20,588 nucleotides of DNA from a virus: positions 1-20,588 of IMG/VR virus record IMGVR_UViG_3300049433_000008; one strand, 5' to 3'. A program made the position numbers and the translations under genes. Under the pieces are notes generated by a model, which saw nothing but the letters and a program-made list of their open reading frames with translations, was not told the DNA's origin and made no database searches. Below are positions 6,333-14,088 of this stretch, piece after piece. Positions within the stretch are counted from its first letter, which is position 1. Every line of letters starts with the position of its first letter.

Positions 6333-6767
6333 ATGGACGACCAAAAACTACGTGAGTTGATTATCCTGTTCTTGGAAATCAACTGTGAGCCTGCTGATGC
6401 TCAGGTGCATGCGTTGGCCAGTGCCCTAGGCATAGACCACGAATCCCTCGAGGCAGTAATGTACAAAATGATGGGGGAGGCTGTTGAGGAGGATGATGTG
6501 TTGGCCGATGTTGAGGATGACGAAGATGATATCCTTATCGAAGCTGCTGACGAGGATGTCCTCAATGAGGTAGCTGTTGATAACGATATGCTACCTCTTG
6601 ATGACATACCAATGAACGATGGTGACAACACCAACGACGATCTAGGTTTCCAGCAAGAGACCTCAGACGACGGACCAGACGTTCATGATATTGGAGTCGG
6701 TATGAGTTCAGGAGACTCATCTGATGTATTGACTGATGACGGAGTACCAATTCCACCGGAGATTTAA
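6333..6767 (+). CDS. Highly acidic protein, unknown function
   Basis: This 144-residue protein begins at ATG 6333 behind AAAGGAG. Residues 1-50 form a helical segment; from residue 51 onward it is dominated by Asp and Glu with few positive charges, so it is probably disordered. It contains L-I-E-A-A-D at 68-73, which resembles the core of the shared leader but lacks the following Arg-Leu. An acidic disordered protein near packaged proteins could be a scaffold or DNA mimic, but nothing in the sequence decides. The next gene starts at the base after its stop. Confidence 0.82.
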   Translation: MDDQKLRELIILFLEINCEPADAQVHALASALGIDHESLEAVMYKMMGEAVEEDDVLADVEDDEDDILIEAADEDVLNEVAVDNDMLPLDDIPMNDGDNTNDDLGFQQETSDDGPDVHDIGVGMSSGDSSDVLTDDGVPIPPEI

Positions 6768-7466
6768 ATGGCTCCTTTTCTCTCAAACCTAGGAATATCC
6801 GACCTAGCACAATCTGAGAGTCCTACGGTTGCTGCATTCCCTAAGGTCTTCAATGTCAATTGTAGGCCCATGTGGGAGCAAGCTATAGAATCACTAGAGC
6901 CTTCAGACGACCCCGGTATGGACTGGGGCAATGTGTTGAAGGCTTATGTCAGACTCTGTGTAAAGGCCTCCCAGTTTCCTTTCTCCAATCTGCGGCAGTC
7001 AGCCAACGATCAACTGACTATGAAGTTGCAGAATGCTCGGCGACAGGTTGTGCGTTTCCTGAATCTGTCCAAGATGCTGACCCACGTATCCATACGTAAG
7101 ACCCGACGTGAAGTCTCAATGACCTCGTCTGGTTTTACGGTCTGTGTTTTTGGCAACGCAGAGATAAAGGATCCTACTTTCCCAAAGTGGCTGCTGCAAA
7201 TGCCTTACCCTGGATTCAGGATTAAGGAAGACGGTAAATGGATCAAGTCAATCGGGCCTGGTGTAACGATGATCGTCTATAACGAAGGAGCTAACGGCAT
7301 TCAGCGATGGCACATAGGTTACGAGATCGTATGCAACCAATTTCCTGATATGCCAGGGCGCCATCTGCCCTCCAAAGGCGAACTAGAGGCCTTCATAATG
7401 GATATCATCTGGACGCCGATTTTAAAATCGCATCGACCTCACGGTTTTCACCGTCGCTTAATCTAG
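6768..7466 (+). CDS. Hypothetical protein, unknown function
   Basis: This 232-residue protein starts at ATG 6768, immediately after the previous stop, with a CCGGAG ribosome site inside the preceding gene. Residues 40-110 look helical (with Q-N-A-R-R-Q-V-V-R-F-L near 92-102), and residues 120-215 look like a mixed beta domain with several aromatic residues (W-L-L-Q-M-P-Y-P-G-F-R). It has no membrane segment, leader or catalytic motif I recognise. It is the last gene before a strong terminator, so it closes the 6005-7466 transcription unit. Confidence 0.82.
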   Translation: MAPFLSNLGISDLAQSESPTVAAFPKVFNVNCRPMWEQAIESLEPSDDPGMDWGNVLKAYVRLCVKASQFPFSNLRQSANDQLTMKLQNARRQVVRFLNLSKMLTHVSIRKTRREVSMTSSGFTVCVFGNAEIKDPTFPKWLLQMPYPGFRIKEDGKWIKSIGPGVTMIVYNEGANGIQRWHIGYEIVCNQFPDMPGRHLPSKGELEAFIMDIIWTPILKSHRPHGFHRRLI

Positions 7467-7471
7467 TAAAT

Positions 7472-7508
7472 AAGGGTGATACTCACGAAAATGGGTGTCA
7501 CCCTTTTC
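7472..7508 (+). terminator. Strong rho-independent terminator
   Basis: A 13-bp stem pairs 7472-7484 (AAGGGTGATACTC) with 7493-7505 (GGGTGTCACCCTT), including two G-U pairs, around an 8-nt loop. The stem ends in a T run. It separates the small-gene operon from the helicase gene. Confidence 0.88.
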
Positions 7509-7534
7509 TACGTCTACCACAATTCTAGTTCAGC

Positions 7535-7558
7535 AATTTAATGCAAGTTACACTCCCT
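7535..7558 (+). promoter_or_regulatory. Variant AATTTAA-N5-GTTACA promoter-like element
   Basis: AATTTAA (7535-7541), a 5-nt spacer, then GTTACACTCCCT (7547-7558), 15 nt before the helicase start codon and just downstream of a strong terminator, where a promoter is needed. It is a variant of the element seen at 3427, 12167, 14450 and 15856. Confidence 0.42.
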
Positions 7559-7573
7559 TTATAAGGAACTAAA

Positions 7574-10500
7574 ATGCTGCGTCCCACAACTAACCTCATA
7601 GTACCTCCAGAAGTGCAGCTTGACAAGAAGCTGATGAAATCGGAATTCCTTTACGTCTATGGTAAGGGCTATACTGGACCTGAACCAGTGTTCATTAACA
7701 AGTTGTGGCTAAGTACCTTCATGCCGAGCATTGCCAAATCACCTTCCTTTGGTAAGAGCCGTAAGGGTATTAAGGCTTGGGCTGAGCATACTGCCAAGAA
7801 TACGTTGGCTGGCCTGTTGACTCTCAAGAAAGTCAACGATCCACAAGACCCTCATTTTGTTGCCTCTGTACCCCTGGCTACCTTCAACCGACATGATGTA
7901 ACGGTTGCACATAACCGATTCGCTAGTTGGTTTACCGAAGGTGAGACAGATGAGACTCGCGACGATGAAGTGCATTCACTGAATCAAGAACTGCGTAATA
8001 CTTCTAATCCACCTGACCAAATCAGTGGACGTACTGTACCTGGTAAAGTGGCGGTAGCCAACATGGGTATCGATGCGCGTGGTAAAGTAGAACTTGAATC
8101 GACCTTGCTGAGTCTGCGACTTGCTTACAAAGGTGGGTTAGCAGTAGTGTTCGCTGACTTCAAAATCAATCAAGGTATTGCCCAGCAGCTTACTACCACA
8201 GAATGGCCAATGATCCGCAATATCGATCTGTATCCTCTACTCATGCAATGGGTTGCTGGTCAGTTCGGTTATTCTATAGATACTCCGTTGGCCTCGTTCC
8301 CGGTCTCGAAAATCTCGAAGACTCTGCCTAAGACACCTAAAGGTGAGGCACGTGTGAACGAAGACGGCTTGTCCATAGATCCTAAGGGCATTCCATTGTG
8401 GTTGCCTTCTGAGTTGGATAACACCAGCCGTTATGAGGACCAATTCACTCAAGCAGGTGACCGCGGTGATGGCACATTCTCTCTGCTGGATATGCACACT
8501 TTGGGTGAAATGAAGGATCTTACCCAAGTAAAGACCCGCTTGCCAGCCAACATTCCGGTGCTTATCGACTGGGTCAACAAGAAGTTTTCTTATACCCAGG
8601 TCAGTGGTATCTTGAAGGTCCAAGATTTGTCTCGCTTTAAGGCAGCAGACGCCGCACATATTCATAACCTACTGACTCGCTGGGTTCTGTCTACTAAGCA
8701 GGTTAGTAGCATAGCAGTCGTTGCTGGTACTGCTGGGGTAGAACCTGTTGTTAAGCTCTTGCCAACTGAGCTTGATGTAATCAACCGTGAAGATACGATT
8801 ACTGCGCGCAAGCTATCAGAAGGTCAAGTCAGTCTTATGGAATATTGGGACTTGGCTAATTCGTTTGCTACCCGATTCCTGACTAACAACAAACCGATTC
8901 TTGTAGACGAATGGGCATTGGATGGTCATGAGATTTTCCGTCCGTTTGCTAGGTACGTTAAGCTTGCGTTGCCTGCTGTTTTGAATAACTTGGATGCTGT
9001 CAATCTGAAGTATTCTGTATCTGGCGTAAGTACCACCTTGGGCCTCTTGACGCTGCTCAAGTATGCTGGTGACCAACACATTCACCTTGAGGCGTCCAAG
9101 TTGAATTCTGCTGCCGCCAACCAACGTGTTGATCCTAGTTGGAAACCACCTTCGATACCTTTGGCTCGTGATGAGGGTATGGCATTCCTTCCTCACCAAC
9201 AGAAGGTTAGAAATCTGCTGAAAGATAGTCCCGATTTTGCTATCTTGCCTGTGCAAGCAGGTGGCGGTAAATCTCCATTGACTATTTCGGATGTCCTGTA
9301 CGAGATCAAAGCAGACCGTAATAAACCTTACCTGGTCTTGTGCCCGAATTCTCTGGTTGCCCAGTACGTTAAGGAATTCAATTACTTCACAGGTGGTAAG
9401 ATTAATGTAATACCGATCAACAGTTACATGATCATGCGTAACGGTTTTGAGCGTCTTACCAAGATGATGGAAACTGCGCCACGTAACACTGTTGTGGTTT
9501 GCGATTACGATGTACTCAGGGGTAAGCAGCGTCAGGTTTGCTATGGTACTACGTCGGTTACTGTATATCCAGTGATTGAGTTCTTGCGTCAGTTCAAGTT
9601 TGATTATGCCATGCTGGATGAATCCCACAGTGTAAAAAATGATTCGCAACGTACACGCGCCTGTATGGTTTTGATTGCTGACATTCCTAAGAAACGTTTG
9701 GCATCTGGTACTATGGCTCACGATTCGCCGTCTGATTTGGCTATGCAGATTGCGATGCTTGATCCTACTTTGTTTGGTTCCAAAGCAGAATTCAATGAAC
9801 GTTTTGCTGAACCTGGTCAAGTCAAGGGTGAGCGCGTATTGAAATGGCGCCCTGGTGCACAGCAAGAAATCATGACTGCAATCAAGTCTCGTGTTGTAGT
9901 AGCAGGCGCTATGCGCAAAGAGTGGGCGGCTCTTCTGCCTAAATCCAATGAGCAATTCTTGGGTGTTGAGCTAACTGAAGCACAACATCAAGTCTACCAA
10001 GCGATTTTGACCGAAGCATTGGACAAGATGAAGGAAGACGCGAAGAACAATAAGACTCTGCAAAAGTTCTTTGAGTCCCAAGGAGTGCAGGTTAAAAAGG
10101 CTATTGAAGAAGGTGAGGAGGAGGACGAAGCAGAAGACGCAGCTGATGAGAATGCAGGGGCTGACTTGGAAGCTTTGTTGGGCTTCTACTTGGCCCGCTT
10201 GGAGCAATACATCACTGCACCTGCACGCGATGACCTAGGTGACCGTTTACTGAAAGGTGATGACCGTATATCGCCTAAGGTAAAGCAGATTATCACGCAG
10301 GTCAAACTACATTTGGACCAGAAGCTTCCAGGTAAGGTTCTGATCTTCACCAACTACACGGCTTCCGCTGAGGAAATCTTTGAGCAGTTCCCACCAGAAC
10401 TGCAAAAACAAGGCTTACTGTATGTAGCTGCGGAAAAAACCGAGACTGGTGCTGCATTTGAATCAGATGACCGTTACCGCTGGATGGTTGGTGTTGAGAA

Positions 10501-12112
10501 CTCGATGAACACTGGTCTGAACTTCCAACACGTATCTCGTTTGATCCGTACTGAGACCGTTTGGAATCCAGGTACGTTGGAGCAAGGTAACTCCCGCGTT
10601 AATCGTCCTGAACTGAAGAAGACTGAAGCACGCGCTGAAATCTTCTATGACTGGATTGTTGCCAACCGTACTCTAGATATCACCAAGATTAGCCGACTGA
10701 TTTCCAAGGTGATAGCGGTTGCTAAGTTCGAGAATACTGACAACCTTGCCTACGAGCAAATTGAGGACGTACCTGTCATTGCAATGAATGCAGATTCGAT
10801 CCAGGCAATGAATGACTGGGAAGCAAACCTGTCTACGTATGCCAATTCATACAGGACCTACAAGACTGTACAGGCAGAAGATTACGCAGAGTACAAAGCA
10901 AAGCATGGTAATATTAAGCTTGAGCCTGTTCCAAAGGCAGAAAGTCCAAAAGACGCAAAGCTGATGGTACAACTTCCTTACGTGCCAGGTCTTGAACTGC
11001 ATAAAGCGGGCGAACTAGGTTTGGTGCGTGTCGATGAGTACCTACGTATGGATACCCTTGCAGGTGCTACAGAAGATGAGGCAGATGAAGAGGCTGGCGA
11101 AATGACCGAGAAGCAGAAGCAACGGCAGAAGTTGGCCCAAGCTTTGGTAGGCCAGCCTATTCACACTGAATTCGGTGACGGTATTATCAAGTCTGTATCG
11201 GTGCGTGTTAAGAAGGTTCTGGTTTCGCTGAACGAAGGTGGTGCAGTAACCTGTGCTATGGCTGCGTCGTTCATCAAGACTAAGCCTATTAAAGGTGAGG
11301 CCCGCAATCTGCTGTTGAAGGCTGTAGGCAATATTCCAGTTGACGTAGCAGCATTACCACCTAGTCCTATCATGAAGTTGGATGCGGCAGGTGAACGCCG
11401 TCGCCTGAAAGAGAAGGAGGCAGAAGAAAAGAAAATAGCTAAGAAGAAGGCAGCAGTTCAAGAAATCAGTATCGAACTGTACCTGAATGTCAGCAATGGC
11501 TTCCTTGGTTTAACTTACTTTGTTGAGGAAGGTACCGATGATGCTAAGAATGTTGTACAGGCACACGGCTTCCGACCAGTTCCTCCACATGTCCTGACTC
11601 AAGTTAAGACTGGCCTGACTATGCGTAAGTGGTTCGATGCAATGGAAGCCAAGAAGTTTACCTTCGATCCTAAGTTCCGGGAAATGAGGGTACCAGATTC
11701 CTTTGCTGCTCTGTATCAGATGTTGAAGTCTGGCGCATTGTCCAAAGGTGCTGCGAATTTTAACTTCAGTTCTAAAAACAACTTGATTAACTTCTTCCGA
11801 CAGGAGTCTAAGCCGTCTACCGATAAGAATGCATTTAAACCTTATCCGATGGTCGAAGATGGCAAGGCCTACATAGTCATGCATACTCGTGGTCAACCTG
11901 CGAACATGCGTGCTACTAAGGTTCCTGTACCAGGTATTCACTGGGAGCAAGGTGCTGATTCGATGGTTTATTACGGTCTAGATTTGGCACATACAGGGCA
12001 GAAGATCAAAGAGCTTGAGGCATCAGGCGTCCAGATTGCCAATCGTAAAGAACTGCTCAAACAGTTCAATATGTTGAAGAAAGCCAAGTTGCGCAAATCA
12101 GAGGAAGTATAA
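7574..12112 (+). CDS. SNF2-type (SF2) helicase, 1512 residues
   Basis: ATG 7574 follows AAGGAA. The N-terminal ~540 residues have no motif I recognise. The helicase core follows: Walker A-like Q-A-G-G-G-K-S (561-567, K566), Walker B D-E-S-H (682-685), motif III S-G-T-M-A-H, and in the second lobe L-N-F-Q-H-V-S-R-L and motif VI Q-G-N-S-R-V-N-R (1004-1011, with arginine fingers R1008 and R1011). An acidic insert (about 847-870) separates the lobes. Residues 1193-1225 (H-T-E-F-G-D-G-I-I-K-S-V) resemble the small Tudor/KOW-like domain at the end of UvrD-type helicases. It should be an ATP-driven DNA translocase. Its place beside head genes and its size recall virion-carried antirestriction helicases such as P1 DarB, but there is no methyltransferase domain, and the analogy is inference. 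It has its own promoter-like element and terminator. Confidence 0.92.
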   Translation: MLRPTTNLIVPPEVQLDKKLMKSEFLYVYGKGYTGPEPVFINKLWLSTFMPSIAKSPSFGKSRKGIKAWAEHTAKNTLAGLLTLKKVNDPQDPHFVASVPLATFNRHDVTVAHNRFASWFTEGETDETRDDEVHSLNQELRNTSNPPDQISGRTVPGKVAVANMGIDARGKVELESTLLSLRLAYKGGLAVVFADFKINQGIAQQLTTTEWPMIRNIDLYPLLMQWVAGQFGYSIDTPLASFPVSKISKTLPKTPKGEARVNEDGLSIDPKGIPLWLPSELDNTSRYEDQFTQAGDRGDGTFSLLDMHTLGEMKDLTQVKTRLPANIPVLIDWVNKKFSYTQVSGILKVQDLSRFKAADAAHIHNLLTRWVLSTKQVSSIAVVAGTAGVEPVVKLLPTELDVINREDTITARKLSEGQVSLMEYWDLANSFATRFLTNNKPILVDEWALDGHEIFRPFARYVKLALPAVLNNLDAVNLKYSVSGVSTTLGLLTLLKYAGDQHIHLEASKLNSAAANQRVDPSWKPPSIPLARDEGMAFLPHQQKVRNLLKDSPDFAILPVQAGGGKSPLTISDVLYEIKADRNKPYLVLCPNSLVAQYVKEFNYFTGGKINVIPINSYMIMRNGFERLTKMMETAPRNTVVVCDYDVLRGKQRQVCYGTTSVTVYPVIEFLRQFKFDYAMLDESHSVKNDSQRTRACMVLIADIPKKRLASGTMAHDSPSDLAMQIAMLDPTLFGSKAEFNERFAEPGQVKGERVLKWRPGAQQEIMTAIKSRVVVAGAMRKEWAALLPKSNEQFLGVELTEAQHQVYQAILTEALDKMKEDAKNNKTLQKFFESQGVQVKKAIEEGEEEDEAEDAADENAGADLEALLGFYLARLEQYITAPARDDLGDRLLKGDDRISPKVKQIITQVKLHLDQKLPGKVLIFTNYTASAEEIFEQFPPELQKQGLLYVAAEKTETGAAFESDDRYRWMVGVENSMNTGLNFQHVSRLIRTETVWNPGTLEQGNSRVNRPELKKTEARAEIFYDWIVANRTLDITKISRLISKVIAVAKFENTDNLAYEQIEDVPVIAMNADSIQAMNDWEANLSTYANSYRTYKTVQAEDYAEYKAKHGNIKLEPVPKAESPKDAKLMVQLPYVPGLELHKAGELGLVRVDEYLRMDTLAGATEDEADEEAGEMTEKQKQRQKLAQALVGQPIHTEFGDGIIKSVSVRVKKVLVSLNEGGAVTCAMAASFIKTKPIKGEARNLLLKAVGNIPVDVAALPPSPIMKLDAAGERRRLKEKEAEEKKIAKKKAAVQEISIELYLNVSNGFLGLTYFVEEGTDDAKNVVQAHGFRPVPPHVLTQVKTGLTMRKWFDAMEAKKFTFDPKFREMRVPDSFAALYQMLKSGALSKGAANFNFSSKNNLINFFRQESKPSTDKNAFKPYPMVEDGKAYIVMHTRGQPANMRATKVPVPGIHWEQGADSMVYYGLDLAHTGQKIKELEASGVQIANRKELLKQFNMLKKAKLRKSEEV

Positions 12113-12114
12113 CC

Positions 12115-12153
12115 AAAGGAAGACAATTCAATTGAATTGTCTTCCTTTCTTTT
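12115..12153 (+). terminator. Perfect palindromic terminator
   Basis: Positions 12115-12148 form a perfect 34-nt palindrome (AAAGGAAGACAATTC, then AATT, then its complement), followed by CTTTTTG. It sits 2 nt after the helicase stop and should end that transcript. Confidence 0.88.
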
Positions 12154-12159
12154 TGTCTA

Positions 12160-12189
12160 TACCCTCAATTTTATTCTTTACCCTCAAGT
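12160..12189 (+). promoter_or_regulatory. Promoter-like element with TACCCTCAA direct repeat
   Basis: AATTTTA (12167-12173), spacer TTCT, then TTACCCTCAAGT (12178-12189), matching the AATTTTA-N4-GTAACATCAACT element. TACCCTCAA occurs twice (12160-12168 and 12179-12187), 19 nt apart, flanking the AATTTTA block. It is located directly behind a strong terminator and 11 nt before the 12201 start codon, so it is probably the promoter for the head-gene operon. Confidence 0.45.
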
Positions 12190-12200
12190 GGAGATTGAAA

Positions 12201-12677
12201 ATGAATTACACCCCTATCAAGAAAGCTATGCTGGCGATCGGTCATACAGTTTCCGATGGTGAACAATGGCTAGCTTCTGATATCGCTGCCTTCCGTGACT
12301 TCGCTCATTTCACTCTAGGCGTCGCACACGACAAATGCCACGGTATCCTGCAATATCCAGAACATTTTGTCGGTCACTGGACTCGCATTCATGAACTGGC
12401 TGGCTCTACCCCAAGCGCAGCACCGGTTATCCCTACACCTGTAGTTGCACCCATCGAACCTCCAACTCCTGTGGAAATTCCAGTAGAAGTTCCGGTAGTA
12501 ACTGAGACTCCAACACCAGCTGTACAAGAACCAATAGCCGAACCCGCACTGGCTCCAGTAGAGATCCCGACTGAGCCTGATGTAATTTCAGAACCTACTC
12601 CTGCCGCACAGCCTGAATCTTCGGCAGAAGCTCCAGCTCCCTTGAATTTCAACGTCTTCGGTAACAACAAGGAGTAA
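12201..12677 (+). CDS. Pro-rich tailed protein, first gene of head module
   Basis: This 158-residue protein starts at ATG 12201 behind GTGGAG; longer in-frame starts would run into the promoter and terminator. Residues 1-68 are a helical domain (D-G-E-Q-W-L-A-S-D near 19, F-V-G-H-W-T-R-I-H near 56). Residues 70-148 are low-complexity Pro/Val/Glu/Ala repeats (P-V-E-I-P-V-E-V-P-V), and a short end N-F-N-V-F-G-N-N-K-E follows. The long Pro-rich region should be extended and flexible. I do not recognise the family. A structural accessory role is suggested only by position. Confidence 0.82.
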   Translation: MNYTPIKKAMLAIGHTVSDGEQWLASDIAAFRDFAHFTLGVAHDKCHGILQYPEHFVGHWTRIHELAGSTPSAAPVIPTPVVAPIEPPTPVEIPVEVPVVTETPTPAVQEPIAEPALAPVEIPTEPDVISEPTPAAQPESSAEAPAPLNFNVFGNNKE

Positions 12678-12682
12678 TCACT

Positions 12683-13081
12683 ATGACCGTCAAGAGTCTT
12701 GGCAATCACAGTAAGGGCTATCTGGGCCACGGCATTGGCGGTCATGGTATCGCCAATAACAAGCAAGGTCTCGGGTGGGATTGTCTGGTGGCTTCAGCAG
12801 CCGGCGACGTTGAGTACGTTGAGCTTTCGTCGCTGGTTATTGGAGATATCAACCAGGGTGTGTTCTTCCAATCTGAAGCCGGTGCAACAATTGACTTCAC
12901 CTTGTGTAACTCTGCGTTGGCCACCGACAGAGATCCTCAGGCCCAGGCTTCGGTTCTATGGGGTAATACGCTGACTGTACCTAACACGAAGCAGATCGTT
13001 ACTTCACCGGGTCTGATCCTGTTTACGGTCCTACGTATTACCTTCACCCAACCTGGTGCTGTCTACATCGGAGTACGCTAA
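12683..13081 (+). CDS. Putative small virion structural protein
   Basis: This 132-residue protein starts at ATG 12683, with the AAGGAG ribosome site spanning the end of the preceding gene. It has a Gly/His-rich N-terminus (G-Y-L-G-H-G-I-G-G-H-G) and a beta-rich body with alternating hydrophobic residues (V-E-Y-V-E-L-S-S-L-V-I-G, then I-V-T-S-P-G-L-I-L-F-T-V). This composition and its place just before the protease suggest a capsid-surface or head-joining beta-sandwich protein. I do not recognise a specific family. Confidence 0.75.
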   Translation: MTVKSLGNHSKGYLGHGIGGHGIANNKQGLGWDCLVASAAGDVEYVELSSLVIGDINQGVFFQSEAGATIDFTLCNSALATDRDPQAQASVLWGNTLTVPNTKQIVTSPGLILFTVLRITFTQPGAVYIGVR

Positions 13082-13082
13082 G

Positions 13083-13862
13083 ATGTTTCATTACAACGAC
13101 GCCAAACCTAGGACTAAGGCTCCAGAAGCCCCAAAGGAAATTCACTTCAGTGAGCAGCGTCCAGATATTGTCACTGCTGCTGAAGCCGGTGAGGTAATTG
13201 ATGTGAATAAGAAACCAGAGATTCTCCACTCTTTGGATATTCTGACGCAATTGCCTTTCGCTGCAAAGTTGTACAAAATCTCGCCCAATATCGATGACTA
13301 CATCCTAATATCGGTACCAATTTGTCCATCGGATTTACCTAACCGTAATGGCATTGGATTCCCTCTAGATGAACTAACTAAGTTCCATCCACCTCCAATC
13401 AATCGCATGTCTTACAAGGCATGGGTTGGATGTCCCCTGCATTACGACCATAAGAACGAGATTCATGAGGATGCTTATGGTATTGTTCTTGATGCGACGA
13501 TGCACAAGGTAACTGGTTACGGTAAGGGCAAACTGTGGAAGGTCATGGGCTTAGCTGCCCTAGACAAAACCAAGTATCCCAAGATGGCTCAGCGTGTTCT
13601 GGATAACGACATCAACACCTACTCAATGGGTGCGATGGTGGATGCGTTCTCGTGCTCGTACTGCAAAGAACCTATGACTGAGCAATCATATTGCAGTCAC
13701 GTTCATCCGAAGAACGATATCGACTGGCAGCAGGTGCGAGGTCACGATAATTCAAATCACGTTGCTTTCCGCAATGCACATGGCATAAGTCCCATTGAAT
13801 TAAGCCTGGTTGAGAGCCCCGCGTGGACGACCGCTCTGAGCGACAACATCCTTACTCGATAG
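13083..13862 (+). CDS. Prohead maturation protease
   Basis: This 259-residue protein is best started at ATG 13083, behind CGGAG; an upstream in-frame start lies inside the previous gene. It fits the caudovirus prohead serine protease fold: V-G-C-P-L-H-Y-D-H (115-123, with catalytic His most likely H123), V-M-G-L-A-A-L, and N-T-Y-S-M-G-A (178-184, with nucleophile S181), ending in S-P-I-E-L-S-L-V-E-S-P-A. A zinc-finger-like insertion, C191-S-Y-C194 and C204-S-H206, follows the serine. It should cleave scaffold, capsid and internal proteins during head maturation. V-T-A-A at 30-33 might be a self-processing site. Its neighbours (leader proteins, scaffold, capsid) match the T4-type order. Confidence 0.92.
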   Translation: MFHYNDAKPRTKAPEAPKEIHFSEQRPDIVTAAEAGEVIDVNKKPEILHSLDILTQLPFAAKLYKISPNIDDYILISVPICPSDLPNRNGIGFPLDELTKFHPPPINRMSYKAWVGCPLHYDHKNEIHEDAYGIVLDATMHKVTGYGKGKLWKVMGLAALDKTKYPKMAQRVLDNDINTYSMGAMVDAFSCSYCKEPMTEQSYCSHVHPKNDIDWQQVRGHDNSNHVAFRNAHGISPIELSLVESPAWTTALSDNILTR

Positions 13863-13869
13863 GAACAAT

Positions 13870-14088
13870 ATGAAAATCGAAGCCGCTGCCCGACTAAAGG
13901 CTGCTGACAGTATTGAGAAACAGCGCAGAGAAGGCGACAAAGAACGTATTACTCAACTCCAAACTCTTATCAAGCACGCCGAAGAGGATGTTAAGGATAT
14001 AGAGGAAGACGGCGATGACGCATCCAGAGAGCGCAAGCATCTAGAATCAATGAGAGAAGAACTCCGTAAACTGAAAGGTATAAAATGA
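13870..14088 (+). CDS. Leader-bearing coiled-coil protein (MKIEAAARL)
   Basis: This 72-residue protein begins MKIEAAARL after ATAGGAACA. The rest is almost entirely charged and helical, with heptad-like spacing of hydrophobics (I-T-Q-L-Q-T-L-I, then L-R-K-L-K), so it is probably a coiled coil. It sits between the prohead protease and scaffold genes, the position held in T4 by small prohead-core genes, which supports a head-core or packaged role. It overlaps the next leader-bearing gene by ATGA at 14085-14088. Function beyond that is unknown. Confidence 0.85.
   Translation: MKIEAAARLKAADSIEKQRREGDKERITQLQTLIKHAEEDVKDIEEDGDDASRERKHLESMREELRKLKGIK

Noticed and set aside
8816-9955. A 379-codon open frame on the - strand inside the helicase gene
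   Set aside because: It is antisense to clear helicase motifs, has no ribosome site, and its product is low-quality in composition. It is a codon-bias shadow, as are similar frames at 14471-15388 and 16583-17623.
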